A stretch of DNA of 64,000 nucleotides from Linnemannia hyalina (GCA_019671135.1 JAHRHY010000011.1:496001-560000); one strand, 5' to 3'. Numbered from the stretch's first letter, positions 1-14,605 are shown. Notes: generated by a model from the sequence alone, not told the origin. Program-made: numbers and translations.

Positions 1-3000
1 ACGAGAGCAAGAAAGAGCGAATGAATGGACGAATGATTGAATGGATAATAGCTTGACAGACTGAGTGAGTTGACAGGGTAAGTGAGCAGCACTGACAAAG
101 AGAACGACAAACAGACTAACAGGGCACACGTTCGTTCACATACGCTCACAGACGGCTATCAAATTGGTACAGTACACACAAACAATCGAACGAAGAAGAA
201 CACAATTGAATTGCACCAAGGGGGAAAACTTTAAAAGGAAAACTATTGACATTTAGAATAGAATCGCCGTTTCTTCCTTTCTTTCTTTCTTTCTTTCCTT
301 CTTTCCTTCTATTAACTATTTTTTTTTTAAAATTTTGCGTCCATCGGGTCGTCTGTGGTTGGTTCGTTGGTCGAATTGAAAAAGGGACGAGGGAGAGAGC
401 TGTAGCCGAGTTGAACCGTAGAAAATGAAGGAAAACCAGGCTAGGCAGAAAACAGACTGAGAGTCGAATGAGAAAGGAACGAATTCTTCATTCTTGTACC
501 TTTTTTTATCCAGGAACCAGAGACAAAATGGCCCGGCGGTGGGTCATCGAGATGACTCTGACAGGAATGGAATGGAGAAAGAAAGATACCAAGTGAGGAA
601 TCTTCATACGTACAATACCACTAGGAACATAAGGGAACGCCGAGAATGAGAAACGGACGAGAAAGTGAGGGATAGAACGTACGCACAATGATTTCGGTGA
701 GTAGGTTCTTGGCAGACGACCAAACATCTCGAATTAATAGCATGAAAAAGGCGAACCCAGGAACATCATTAACATAAAACATCACCGCCACTTGGGTTTG
801 TCTACAGATTGAAAGATGGTCCTCTCTTCTTCGTTTTCATCATCTGATGCGGACACTTGATGTGAATATTCACTCCCGATTGACAAAGAGTGAGAAGGTA
901 AGTGAAAGCGTTCATACCAACAACACGGCGACAACAAATAAAGAATATTGAGCACATAATTGTTTTTAACCACATGTCAGGCCCATCGGTCAGTCCTAAT
1001 TGATTGTCGTTCATTACTTTTTCATATTGCAATGCAAATGCAATTGACATTAAGTGCCAATGCTTGGCTTCGTACTTCAATTTTCATTTTGGTTTTTCAT
1101 CTCGGGGTCATTAAACAAATTTTTAGGTACAGGGGGCACGAAAGTAGATGATGGAAGGAAGAAAGGAGTGAAGAAGAGAACAACGCAAAGATAAATAACT
1201 ATAGTTGTTACTCAATTGCAGTGAGATGTGTTGATTGATCGTGCTTTAATGAAAATCCCGTCGATCCAGGAAGAATGGAACAAAAAAATGCACCTGACCC
1301 GCTGACAGAAGTTTTTTTTAAATTATTTTTGATCCTCCTCCTCCCATCAAAAAATCATAATTGAAACAAGTAAAGTAATCTGCCAATAGTAGGCAACTTA
1401 TCTCTCAGTTCCCCCGATCTCAAGGAGATGGAAGAGTAAAAAGAATGGAAAGGGACTGATGAGGGGAAGAGGGACAAAGGGAGGCAGTGTGCAATTTGAA
1501 CTATTGTGTTCTCACACTCTCGAGTTGAATTGATCTGACAGTGAGTGATGAAGCGAGGGGGGCAATAATTGAAAGGGTGAGGAATGAGCGGAGCGCATTG
1601 GACCAGCCGAGTGAGGCCGCGATTTAGGGTGAGCCATGCACTGCCGAATAATAACGAAGAGCTGCTTGCGCCTTTCATTCGAAGGAAGACTTGAATGAAT
1701 TGTAAAAAGTAAGAAGAAAAAAAAAGGTTCTTGGGGAAGACGGACAATGAGAGGAGGGAGGAGATCTCTTTGGATGAACGTAATTGGTTGCTTGGGTTGG
1801 CTGTCTGTTTACTGTGGGTTGGTTGGTAGTCGTTCGTCGTTGTGGTTGGCAGATGTTCAGTCATTTTTCCCTTTTTTTTTTTTTTTTTTTTTTGCTTTCT
1901 TGTGGTTAGTGAGCATGCACCACAGTCGACACTAACACGACAAGAACAGAGGCATGAGCTCTTAGAAGGATGAAGAAGGTATTCACAGGAGATGCACTGT
2001 GCTTTTCTGCATTTTTGCCTCCTCCCGATAGAACCAATGCCAGCGACGAGGCGCCATCGGTGCATCAACATTGAAACATTCAAAACAACCGAGGGTATGC
2101 CTTTTCAATGGAGTTCAAAGACGAACATCAACATCTACAACAACTGCTGCTCTCTGCTCCTTCAATGTTGTAAAGTCTACTGCAATCGACTTGATAGACA
2201 CGCCTTCGTTGCCTTTTTCAAATCACTTTTTGTTTATCCATTCGATCTCGATTCAATCGGCACTTGTTTTGTCTGTCCAAGGTATCTTTAAGAAACGGCA
2301 TCAATAGGGCTGGTCGTCCTACCAAAAACATAACAGCAACATATGTCGCCCATTTGTATCGACTGCTCTCCCAACATCTGGAGACGAATACGTATTATCG
2401 GATGCACGAAACAAGAAGAAAGAGACGTGCGTATGTGCGTGAGACAAAGACAGCGAGAGTAGGCGACTGAAAGAGTGCACTGTGCGTGCAGCAGTTTCCC
2501 TTCGATCCCTCTTGGACTCTTCCATTTTTCCTTCCCTCTCCTTGTTTTTTTTGTGCGTTTGTGTGTGCCCTTGGAGGGACGAAGGGGAAGGCAAATCCCT
2601 GCTGTTGTTTTTGTTGTTTTTCACCTATGGTTGCATGTTACTATCGGAGGGGCGATCTTACAACAAAAAGCGATCTCAGTTTATTATTTGCCCATTCTCG
2701 TCACCAATGTTTTCAATTCTATTCAATCAACTCCCGGCACCCTTTTCGTTCATGCAGCCAAAAGAAATCAACAACACATGAACATTTTGGCATGCGTGTG
2801 TATGCGTATGTGTAGTCGTCCATTTTTTGCCTTTTCCTTCAATCTGATAAACTCTACTCTCTGGTCGGACTGACAAAAAGCCAATACACCATGCCCCTCC
2901 CTCCGTCCCTCTCTCATCCCCGATGTGCAGGTTGTGAAAATCTAAAAGCGCATCGTGTTCTAGATGGTGCAGCCAGACTAACTTACTGTAGTAGCATGGT

Positions 3001-3080
3001 GCACCAAGTACTGTAGTTATGCCGCCCATTTCCATCTCTCCACCCGTCCCCCGTGAGAAAAACAACACAAACATACATAG

Positions 3081-3083
<3 letters not shown>

Positions 3084-3118
<35 letters not shown>
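3084..3118. repeat. (AC)n microsatellite
   Basis: A pure AC dinucleotide run of about 17 units in the gene-poor region. It is not inside any supported gene. Confidence 0.9.
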
Positions 3119-3121
<3 letters not shown>

Positions 3122-6059
3122 CCTCCTGCCAAAAATTGGTCCACACCGAAAGATCGAATCATACGTTTATTTTGCTGATCACTTTGGAGAGAGGAATCTT
3201 ACGATCCATGGATCGGCAATTTTTTTTCCTCGGAAACTCGGAGGCTCGGAGACTTGGAAGGACCCTTCCCCAACTTCTTGTTTATTCAGTACTTGTTGGC
3301 CTTGGCATTGGTAGAGTGCATCCTTTACTGCCTCTGCAGCCAATACAAACAAATACCCAAGTTGTTGCTTTGAATGAGTTGCATTCATTTCGAAAGGACG
3401 TATTGGTCCCCTTGAATGTCTTGATGATTCAAGCGCCAACCATTTCACCACCTTTTTTTCTTCCTTTTTTTTGTCAAGGCAATCGAACGAAGCTGCACTG
3501 CTTTCTTATATTTCCCCTTGTTCCTTTTTTCTTTGCTATTCTCTTTCTTCTTTTGTTAAGTTTGGACAGGAAAGTTCAAGAGGGGTCAGTCTTACAGCCT
3601 TCATGGAGTTAAATTACGCGAAAACGCGATTACAACTCAGGAGAGAGGAGAAAGGAGGCAGGAAGGAAGTAAGAATGGGAGGAGGGAGAGGGGAACAGTG
3701 ATCCACGAAAAAAAGATCAGCAGTTTGTTCCCTTTCCATCCCGCATAAAATAAGGGATACAAAGACAACGGAGAAACAGAAATGGCGTGAGAGATAGTGG
3801 ATTTGAAAAGTGACTGAGTAAACTTGTTTGTTACCTTTTTTCCTTAGTACTTTCCTTTACGTTTGGCCATTGGGTTTGTGTCATTGTTGATGTTGCTGTT
3901 AAAAACATTATTGGTGTCTAGATTTGATGATCGAGAGCGGCAAACACGTCTGCTCCTCATGATCATTGAATGCAAATGAATACAGCGCAAACAGACACGA
4001 AGGTTGAACATTAGGAACGTGATGGCTATTTAATCTTTCTTGTTGTCATGGTCGATTGTTATTTTTAAAGTTCTAAACCTCCAAAGATCGCCTATTCGGA
4101 CGATCATGGTCGCTTCCTCCCTTCCTTCGTTCCATTCCTTCTCAGGTGTTTATCAAGGTACTGGTGTTTATCCATCTCGCATGTTTTTATTTCTCCACCT
4201 CTCTCGCCTCCTCCCCCATCTTTCATCTGGATGCGTTTCGCAGCTCGTTCGAGATACCAAAGAAGAAATACAAAAATCACTGATCAATCGTTGAAGTGTA
4301 TTCCATTCGGTTGTCTATGACGCCGACATCCTTGACCTCATTGGCTGCTGGATGCATGTATGTCCGGTACTACAGGGACAACACCTCCTTGGGTCCCTGT
4401 GTCAGGAAACGAAAGAAAAATTCGTTGGAGAAAAATGTACCCAGCTACAAAAAAATGTAGGACCCCAGCCAGGAAGGGATCATCAATTCTAGGGAAGATG
4501 AAACGGAGCGAAGGAAGGAGGAGTATCAGAATAATCAGAATACAAACTCGGAGCGCACATACAGTTTTGCCTCGTGTTTGATAAAAAAAAACGGCGAGGC
4601 GAGAAGCTTCAAGGGAATGGTCCAAAAAAAAAAATCCAACCACAACACTAAACGCACAAGCGAGCAGCGCAAAAAATGATAAGCAAAGTAAAAAGAGGGC
4701 GATCCAGAACCTCATCCTGCCCTCTTTTCCTATTAATTTTTCCTGATCGGTTTTTTTGGTATGGCAAAACATCTCAAATACTCTATTTTTCCTTTGGAAA
4801 AAAAAAAGAGATGACGACAGAACAGTGAGAACGAAAGGAATGGGAAGGAGAGGAAGGAAGGCGAAGGGAAATGAGATTTAGTGTTTGCGTGTTTATGTGA
4901 TGGAGCCTCATATCTTCTTCTCTTGCATTACAATAGAAGTAGAGGAACTGTTGGTCAGACCACTTGATTTTTGCTTTGCTCAATTCTCCATATGTAAACA
5001 CAGCCCGCGCAAATCAAGACATGGAGATGGGCACCTTACCGGTTATGAAAAAGACAAGCAGCCCCAGTTTGACAGGCCTGTATGAAGTGCCTGCCAACGC
5101 GTCTATGTGATATATACGTATGTCGGTCTATGTGCTGCGTGCCACCTTAAAAAAGTCCCTAGAGCAAGGGGGTTGCAGACAAATAATGGTGAGTAGTTCA
5201 AATGACAAAAAAATGTTGATGTTCTAGGCATGAAGTTCCCCGATAAACCAACTCAATGCCCTGGACTAGTGAAATTGCACTAAATCTTTTTAGCTAACCA
5301 AATCGTACCTGAAAACATCGGGTTTGATCCTCTCTATCTGTACTGACATCTATCAATTGAAGAGGATTGCTCTTCTATGCTCATGGTGCTACTCCCGAGA
5401 TATATCTAAAGAACCATCGATAGTTAAAACACAACAAACTGCTCATCGTCAGATGCTTTTGTTATCAGCCGCATATGCCAGACTGGAACGCAGTGAGCGT
5501 TTCCGGTTGAGATGCTCAGTGCTCAAAAAAGAACCATTGAGACAAAACAGTGGCTTATGTGAGATCCAATGCATGCAGACTATCGTAAGAAAAAAATTGT
5601 TTCTAGCGGAAAATGGACAACCAATCTCGGAAGGGAAAGGAATGTGTGGGTCAATGGGTGCAGTAGGTTCATCAAAAATGAAGAAGTGTATCTTGGCAAC
5701 GTTTGGCAAATGCACAATTCTTTGCATCCATCTCGAGGTTTGCAACTGATCAAAGCTGGGTATATCGAAGGCTACATCGAGTTGAGGAACGTGGGTCACA
5801 TTCTCATTCCCGTTCTTCATTCCATCCATATCCTCTCTGCTGGCCAGTAAAGATTCGATTGGGCAGAGGTCCGGTGGAGGTTGAGCTCTTTTTTCCCTTT
5901 CTCGGGGACTCAAATACTGCTCTGTCCCTGAAAGAAAAAAGGTGCCTGCGCGATACACATTTTTCTTTAATTCTGTTCCTCTTTCTTCATGTGTTTTCTG
6001 TCGATGTTTGTCTTGATCGAGATGATGTCCGAGTATCCACACTTCAAGTCGGAATAGTA

Positions 6060-6083
6060 AAAAAAAAAAAAAAAAAAAAAAAA
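6060..6083. repeat. poly-A tract
   Basis: An uninterrupted run of about 24 A residues in noncoding sequence. It could be the tail of an old retroposed sequence or simple slippage. No flanking target-site duplication was recognised. Confidence 0.8.
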
Positions 6084-9000
6084 AGATCAGCCAGAGGAGA
6101 GAGAGACGAACCAGTTTTGTTAAAGTTTCCTTTTGTGTTTTTTGATGTGGTTTGTCAGTTTTCATCCTTGACTTTTACCTCGTCACAGCCTCTCCCCACT
6201 TTTGACTTTCCGAAGGAATTGGGCTGCGAGAAAAGGAGGGAAAAAAGGTGACCAAAATAGAAAAAGTGCGCATTTGAACAGAGATTCACAAGGTACTCTC
6301 CATCCCAGCAAACAACCCAAGCCCAACCAACAAACAAAAAAAATGACAATGTACTCTTCTTGTTGTACCTTTTTATCTACACGTCCATCTCTTCCTCTTT
6401 GCTCCTGTAACCTTGGAGTTGCACCAAAAAAGACTGCCCGAAAAAAAAAGAGCATAAAGCAAAAAACATAAAAAAAAGAGCAGCAAGAGGATGAGTAGGA
6501 TAGAAGCTCGGCAATGAAGATTTTTTTTTTTTTTTTTTTACTGGGGCTAGGTCCTTAAACTAAGCTTAGTGCGCTCGCTTTTAGAAGTAGGTGATTCACC
6601 CGCCAGGGCTGTTGTTCTGTACACTCTTTCTTATTTTATGTTTCTTAGCCTTGTTTGAGTTTCAAGTATCTGAACAAAAAATAGAGAACTTGTTCTCTTT
6701 GCTTCCATTATATTTCGATCAAGAAAAAAGGAGAAAAAATGCAAAAAATAGTTTTGATTGACACTCTTTCCTTGCCCACCTGTCAACATGGGATATAAAA
6801 AGAGAGGCTAGACGTTTTGTTCGTTGATGGATCATCATTTTTTTTAACGACCAGCGCAACCACACCTTCATCAACAAAACAAACAATAGGAAGTACTCAA
6901 GAGAGGTCCTCGCGAGGCGAAAGAATGAGGATGTTTCTCGCACAACTATGGACGCATGTAGAGATGTCAATTCCCATCTTATCTATTGCTGAGATCAAGA
7001 AGAGCGATGAGGCACCTACATGGCTATGTCTATCATTGTTCATTTCCTACCAAGCACAGTGAAAAAGAGGGTTTGGATAGAATGCTTAGACATGTGTTGT
7101 TCTATAATAGACCAAGAAACAGGTTTTCTTCTTTTGCCATGTTGACATGGTTATTGTTTTCTACGTCTTTGTTCAAAGTTGCCCGCATTTTTTTATTCCA
7201 TCCCCCTCATTCCTTCCCATTCCTTCCCTCTTTCCCCTTTCCTACTTCCTTCTACCGTTTATCCTTCCTCCTCTTTGAAGTCCCCCTTGGGAACTGGCGC
7301 TAGCTTGTCGAGGAAGGGAACAACTCAAAAGAATAAACAATCAAACAAAAGAACCGAATCTTTTCGCTATAGAAAACAGAAGCACTGTCCCTTTGTTCTT
7401 CGTCAGCTATTCCTCTTCAGTTATTCCTCTTCTTGTTCATATGCATCGCCTCCTTTTCCCCTTTTCATGTCGTCATCTGTTCAGTGGTGTCACTGTCGAT
7501 ATCTCCACCTCTGAATTTTTTTTCCTTTGTGCAACGATGAAATCCTCCTGCTGCACTTCCTTCGAATCGCCATTACGATTGCGCTTGACGAACGCTTTTC
7601 TTCTGCTATCAAGAAAAGAGGAAGCATAAACAAACAGGTAGGCTGCACACCATTGGTGCCTACGAGAACAGATCGTGGACCATTTTTTCCCTCTCGTCAT
7701 TCTAGACCACATTTAGACTGGCACAGAAAACAAAACAAAACAAAGTGAGGACGTGAACTAGGCTTTTTTTTGGGATGTTGATGGATGATGATCAGGTTTT
7801 TTTCCGTGGTGCAACTCCTCGAGTTGACCAGACCCGCACTTTCACTCCTCACCTCACCCCGACTTCTCTCCCTCCCTCCCTCATTCTCAACCTCTGAACC
7901 CACTTTTTTGAAACTCTACCTATTCTTCAGGTCGCCGCTATTCTATCAGTGATCGTTCTCCTCGGCTGATTAACAAGACTCAGGGGTCAAGTGTGTTTGT
8001 TTTTGTTGGTCTTTTTTTCAGGTGTTCAGAATGTCCGTTTCACTTACTGGACGTCCATGGACTTACCAAACAACTTTAGATTTCTTTTTGTGCTTCTATT
8101 CAGACAACCTTATTAGGGCGCAATTGAAACTGCGGGTTACGTCGGTCGGGGCAAGCGAAGAGAGGAGAGACAGGCGAGGAGAGGAGAGACAGACAAGGTA
8201 ATGAAAGGCGGCGGGAAAAAATTGAGATGGAGCCTGAGATGGGATTAGAACCAAACAAAAAAAAAAGAAAAGAAAAAGAGGGGTACGAGGGGTATTGTAC
8301 ACATTTGATCCCAAACTGGGGTAAAAATTTGAAAAACGTGTGTAAAGTATGTTGTGCGAGTGAGAGACCGAAGAGGGAATTTTGTTCATCCCTTTTTCAC
8401 CTCTGTTTTGGCACATATATTTTGCTCCGCAGACCGCAATGAAGAGCAAATGGACCGGAGGTGGAAGTGGCATCTCATTTTGCTTGATGGTCTAACTTTG
8501 TGTGGTTCCAAAACAACATACAGAGATGGAGGAAAAATAGGGTACAGAAATACATACTGACAAGTGCAAGAACGACGCGGATTTCGTATTTATTAATGTC
8601 GGTAATTGATTAAAGCGAGAGAGAATTGAAGGAGGTACCAGGGCTTTGTTGGTCGGTCATGTGTTGTCATATTTTTTCTTCTTTTCGTCAACAACAACAA
8701 CGAATACAAACACGACACAACTATCATCGATTGGGAGAGCAAAAAGATGAGCAGCAGCAGCACCGAAGGAAAAAAAAAGAAGTGGCTCCGTTTGCTCCTT
8801 TTTTTCCTTTTTTCCTGTCCAATCCTCCCAGCGCCAATCGCCTTTCCTTTCTTCTTATCATTTCCACGGCAAGCCCTGTCCTGCCGAGCTCCGCTCTTCA
8901 ATGCCTTTTTTCTTCCCTACTACTCTCCCACTCTCACATTCGAAATATTTCTTATTGGTATTTTTACCAGTCTTTGTTTTCAAAAAAACCTGAGAGCATG

Positions 9001-9777
9001 CCGAAGGTCAAATGCACAAGAGAAACAGAGAGAGATCGAGGGACACAGAGACATGAGATGATACAAGGGAGAAGAGAGAGAGAGAGAGTAAGGTTGGACA
9101 GAAAGAGGAAGGACGAGTTGAAGAAAGAGAGAGCACGCGTAGAGAGGTGAGCATCTGGAGTAGGGAGGAAGGAGAATTGGACCATATTTCTCCATGGATC
9201 CACCAAATTTCTCACTATTCAGTTCCAAACAAACACAAACACGCCTCCTCCCCTCACTTTATCGTTTTCTTTTCTCTCTCATCTCCTCTCCCTCTCCCTC
9301 ATGCACAACACCCAACAAGCGTAAAAAGGGTATGGAAGACACTCTTAACCCGTCAAAACACTACTTGCACCAATAGCATTTCAACTTTGGGTTTGAATAG
9401 TGCTTACTCCATTCTATTTTGCCTATCTTCTTGCTATTTTTCAAGGAGATCTGGCACAATTGTGCGATCTGACCCCCTTCCTCTTTTTTCCTTCTTCACT
9501 CTCAACTTTCGTCTCTTCATGCAAAACTGTCGAAGCTTGTTTTGGTCGTGTTGCCGATCATGGTTTGTCGGTTCGGCTAAATAACAAACAGGTTAGCAGC
9601 AAGGAAGCAAGCGCCCAATTCAGCAGACAAGACATTTCAATGATCATCTTACTTTACTTCTACTCAATCGCATGTCGTTTTATTTTATGGTATATGTACA
9701 ACAAAGGTTAACATTGCAATCACTCGACCAGCAGCATGGTCTGCCCTCCATTTGGATTTTCTCACACTTAGGTACTC

Positions 9778-9930
<153 letters not shown>

Positions 9931-10138
9931 TTGTATTTTCAACGATGTCCCCTCATTGGTCCCAAGCTATGTCTTCTGCTCGAACCATCAACACTTATTT
10001 ACTCGATGAATAAACAGAATGAGAGAATGCAAATATCTATTGAGTATCTATCGATAGACAGGAAGTAAGGCATGCGCGCGCCGTGCCGTCTAATTTATTA
10101 GCAACCACATAATTTGGATCAAGACACTCGGCAATTAA

Positions 10139-13100
10139 CTAAACAGTCTGCATGGTGGGAGGACGGTGGAGGGCGCAAAAAGGCGCATTGACACCAACAC
10201 GACGATGATGGTGTTGTTGTGGATGTTGCCCGGTTGAATAGGATCGCTCTTCTTCATCCCCTTGTTCCATGCCCATCATCACCGCCTGCAGTTGGCGCTG
10301 TTCCAAGTGCTGTAATTCTTGTTCATCCTTCGACAGTGATGTCGACGAGACCTCTCCTGCCCCTGCTCCTGAAGATGCTCTAGATTGTGCCCTTGACCTC
10401 GTCGCTGTCATCGGTCTCGACCTCGACCTTTCCGAAGAAGAACAACCAGAAGTCAAAGAAGATTCGACAAAAGAAAAAGATGACGAAGAGATCAAGTACT
10501 GACAGGCGATAAAGTTGATGAAACAGATGACGCCGATGAGATAGAAGACACTGGTCGAACCAACGAAAATACTGTTTGTTGTAGTTGAGTCGTTGTACCG
10601 CCATGATGTCGACATCGCCAATACCTTGCCGAACAGTGTGGGCTCCTTGCTATTGTTGTTGTTTGTGAGAGAAGCAGACTGTGATAACCGAGAGTCGGGG
10701 TACATGATGTGCTGTTGATTTTCCATGGACGAGGCGGAAGAAGAGGATGAGCCTGAAAAGGGAGGCACATGATGAAGGCCCGTGACGGTTGAGGTTGAAA
10801 GGGCTCTAGACGTGTCCACCAGCGACCAGAGAAGGCTATGGAGTACATTTTTTGATTTATGGAAAGAATGGTACGTTGTACATGTTATTCATTTTCTCTT
10901 TTTTTGGTTGAATGTTTGAATGTTTGTGTTGTCGGGGTATCAATTGGCAAACAAACCGAGCAGAATGTTGTCCCTCTCAATCCTCAACTCAAAAGAATAT
11001 CAAGAAGGTACCGACCGGTACGCATAGACGTAAATAAAAGCGAGTCAAGGGAAAAAGTGAGAAAACTGTATCTCAAACACGATAAACTATAACCTTGCTT
11101 CTTCCTGACGATGCTCGTGAATGATAATTGCATATTTCGCCGTTTGTTTGTTTTGGTACTCGTGCTTGTTCGGTTCTCGGATCCAAGGAGAAAAAATGCA
11201 AATCACTTCATTCTTGCGTTATGGCCCTTCTTCTTATCCTTCCCTTAATATCTCCTTTGTACATTTCCCCTCATCCCCAACAAACATCAACTTACCCTGC
11301 AAGAACGGGACCCGTGAGCCGCATGACATTGCCCGAGACCTGAGCAACACTCCAAAGTACCCCACTTCCTCCTTGTTGTGCTCCCGGTCCTGTCGCTCCT
11401 GATCCTTCTCCTGCATTGTTGTAGTTGCTGTTGTTGATTCTTGCCTGGCTTTCTAAAGATGACGCACTATCAATTGGGGCATTATATCCTGTCCTTCCTG
11501 CTCTTGCTGTTAATGCTGTTGATGTGGCCCCCTTCATGCGATCGGCACTCTTTCCAAACTATATCGGAGGCGAACAATGCGCACCATGCAAAAAATGTAA
11601 ATGCAAGATATGTTAATGAAATGCAAAGGAGGTGTTAGTTCCGAAATGTACTTTTTTCCTTGTCGGGTATGAGTAGAGAAACGCCCGCACATGCAGTTAT
11701 GGTTAGGGAGTCACTGGGAGGGGCGAGGGTAACGAGTGTTCTCTTGCGAAGTACAAAAATGGGAAAAGGTACGTTACCAGGACCAGGACGGACACGTAGC
11801 CTAGGACGTCCCCCATCGAGATCAGACTGAGACAGAGCAGGATGACTCCCATGCCTACCGGGGTCTTTTCATTCTCCTCTCCTCTTCCTCCTCCTCCTCC
11901 TCCTCCTCCTCCGGCGGGAAGATTGCCTCCTTCACCGCCAGACGTTTTTGCATCCTTTCCAGCAGAACCAATCAAATCGACGGAGGAAGTGACCAACGCA
12001 CGGTTCCTTGTCGACTCCTGCTGAGCGAAAATGGCCCACGGTACAAACCATCCCAACCCAACGACCGAAAACACCCCAATGACAATAACGCCCAATCGCA
12101 GACACTTCAACAATCCTATGCGTTTCACTATCCAGGGGTATCCGCACAGAGTGAATCCGAGCTTGAGAAACCCACGAAGGGTCAGGATCTGGCCCAGAGT
12201 CTTTGCAGAGAACTCGAGACCACCTCGGAAGGTGGGCGATTGGGTGTAGAGCATGACGAATTCGCTACCGAGGATTGAAGTCAGGACTAAGAGGCTGTAA
12301 ATAGCGAGGGCGAGGTAGAGTTCTGTTGCCGGCGAGAGTTTTGATGGTAGCGGTGATGATGGTTGACGAGTGTTGCTGTTGTTAGAACTGCTGGAACCGT
12401 AGTAGGCAGGTGGCAGTGGTACTGGCTCCGTTGCGGGTTCGTGAGGATGACACGTGCAGACAGCTGTCGGTGGGGTGATTGTTCCTGCTCCAGCTGTCTG
12501 TCGAAGCCTGGGTCGTGTACCCAGCGTCGTTGTCATCGTCGTCGTGCCTCTAGCGCTCAGACTAGCCACAACATCTCCTGATTCAAAATCTACTGTCATC
12601 AACCCTGTATCCTTGGTTGCTGCCTGCGCCGCCTTGTAATGCCGACTGTTCTCATACCCAGACCGTCCTCTGCTCATATCTCCATCCTCCTCCTCCTCCA
12701 ATTCTTCCATCTGCTCAAAACGCGACGGGTTCTCAAGCGTTTTTTCAAGCTCTGAGGCCTTTGCCCACTTGGGATGTGTCTCGTCCAAGATTAGGCCCAC
12801 AACTCCAGTAATAAAGATACCAACAGCCGAGGCAAAGAGACAAGGCGCAAAGTAAGGGAAATCTTCAAATCCTGGGATCATCTTCTTGGTTAAAACGCCT
12901 CCAGCCAACGGTCCCACTATTGGAAAATAAAAGTAGGTGAACGTAAGGTAATGTTGGTTATCTGATCAAAGGAGATAAGGTGAGCGACAGGTAATGGGTC
13001 CAAATGTCAACTTACAAGCAGCGCCTAGGGCAAGGGCAACAACAAGAGCCGAGTACCCTTTGGAAGCAAAATCATAGTGCTCATTGGCGGTTGCTGCCAT

Positions 13101-14605
13101 GGTCAGATCGTTCTCTGATTCTGCCCAATAGACTAAACCAATCGTCTTCTCGTCCAATCCATGCCCCCATTCCGCTGATTGTTGCCGACGTCGCTGCTGC
13201 TGTTGTCGTCGTAGAAGTCGTTGTCGCTGTTGGATCAATGCTATCTCTGCATTATGGATTATCTGTTGTCGATTGGCCAGTTCGCCAATAGAGCATTTGG
13301 AGACTGGAACCAATCCTGTGCATGCTCCTTGAATGACCAGCGCCCACATGGCATCATGGTAGCAGGTCGAGAGGCCGAGGTAGACTGTGCTGAGACTTGT
13401 CATGAAGAGCCCAAACAGCATGATCGCCTTACGCCCATACTTGTCTATCAGTAGAATGTTGATTGGAAACGAAGAAGCATCAGTTGATGATCAATTGTTA
13501 AATTAACTGAGACCAACAAAGTCCGGTTTCACATCTGTGCAAAGTGCCACGAGTTACCGGAAAGGTATCCCCAGAATAAGGTGGTAGCCAGGTTGGCGCC
13601 CCAAAAGCCCGTCAAGAGAAGGCCAGCATAGTATCCGATCCACTTCTCGGCACCTACATGAAAGTCACGGACCATGTAATACAGGAAAGGGCACATGATC
13701 GCTTGGGCGAAGGCCTCCCCCGTGAGACATAGACAGATCGTCGCCACCTGGACATTGTAGCTGTTCAAAAAATCTAGACAGCAGTTCCGGAGAGAACGTT
13801 CCTTGTTGGCGCTGTTTCTGTTGCTGTTGCTGTAGGATGACTGTCGTTGATGGTGGTGACCATAACGAGGAGGAGACTGCGACCGACGCCGGCGGTGGTG
13901 ATGTCGAGAAGACGATGAGGTAGGGTCTGATGCGCTTCGTGATCTCCGATTTGACGAACCACTGTCGAAATGTAACTGTGACGAGACGGTGGGATGTTGG
14001 TAAGACCGGAAATGGTGCCGCCGATGAGTGATGCGATGAGGATCATTGGTATCCTGATGAGAGTGTTCAACGTGCAGTTGTTGACTATGTCGATGTCGCG
14101 GAGTGTGAAGAAGTCCTAATTTGCCCAAACAACCCCGTCCGACTGCGACACCCTTGGCAAAGAATATTTTTGGAAAGAGCAGAACACGGAGCAGGACAAA
14201 AGTGCAGCTTCGCAGGACAGGTAGTTGGCGAAGATTCGACCCTGGCGTGTCCTGCTGTTGATGCTGTTGGTGTGGATAGGCTGGATGATTCTCTCTACTC
14301 CTGGTTGATGATAATGACGAGAGAGAGACTGCCGCAGGAATAACCATAGCCGATGCAGCAGAGTACGCGATAGCAGATGGTTGCAGTTCAGAGGGAGAAG
14401 GCCCAAAGTCTTCAACCATAGAGAGTTCGAGTAGCAAGGGTGCGCCAGTTTCTTTTGGTCGTCTTGATTCAGGCTTCGGCGCTGGTGGCGGAGGAGGAGA
14501 CGAAGACAACTGTAGTGCTACTGCCGTCGTTTTTTTTGCTGTTGCATAGTCGACGGGGCCGTCGCGGACCTCCTGCGATGAGTTGGTGGGACGTGTTTGG
14601 GCCAT
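10139..14605 (-). CDS. MFS transporter, DHA1 / ZIFL-YCR023C-like, about 1191 aa
   Basis: Predicted polytopic membrane transporter of the major facilitator superfamily, probably proton-coupled drug or metabolite efflux; the substrate cannot be read from sequence. Exons, from the start: 14605-13558, 13444-13016, 12916-11778, 11558-11296, 10835-10139. All junctions are GT..AG and the total is 3576 nt. Joining exons 1 and 2 recreates the loop 2-3 signature GYLSDKYGRKAIMLFG (MFS motif A) after a hydrophobic segment with LLTGFWGANLATTLFWGYL. Later exons hold a GPLAGG segment, paired helices around the EThPKW loop, and a final helix near STSVFYLIGVICFINFIACQ. At about 1191 aa it is more than twice the usual 450-600 aa. 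The excess lies in a Ser/His/Arg-rich N-terminus, a Gln/Arg insert in exon 2, a central loop with poly-Gly, and a Ser-rich C-terminus. Family assignment is firm, subfamily less so. Confidence 0.85.

Larger units (their letters stand above)
1..9776. other. Gene-poor stretch with no convincing coding gene
   Basis: About 9.8 kb in which I find no protein with recognisable family motifs, no tRNA-like box pair and no long well-composed reading frame. Open frames here are short and mostly translate simple-sequence tracts: CTTT repeats near 274-309, poly-T near 1870-1893, an AC repeat near 3084-3118, poly-A near 6060-6083 and poly-T near 6523-6539. Alternating purine-rich and pyrimidine-rich blocks occur, for example near 8760-8990 and 9240-9300. 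They resemble the pyrimidine-rich leaders upstream of real genes further along, so an unrecognised lineage-specific gene or noncoding transcript is possible. Nothing in the sequence proves one. Confidence 0.5.

Noticed and set aside
4247..4260. GTTCGAGAT resembling a tRNA B box
   Set aside because: No matching A box, acceptor stem or T-run at the right spacing. No tRNA was found anywhere in the window.
5324..6165. Overlapping open frames on both strands (141 and 238 codons)
   Set aside because: Neither has family motifs; the minus-strand one begins in a poly-A/T tract. Composition looks like chance opening in noncoding DNA.
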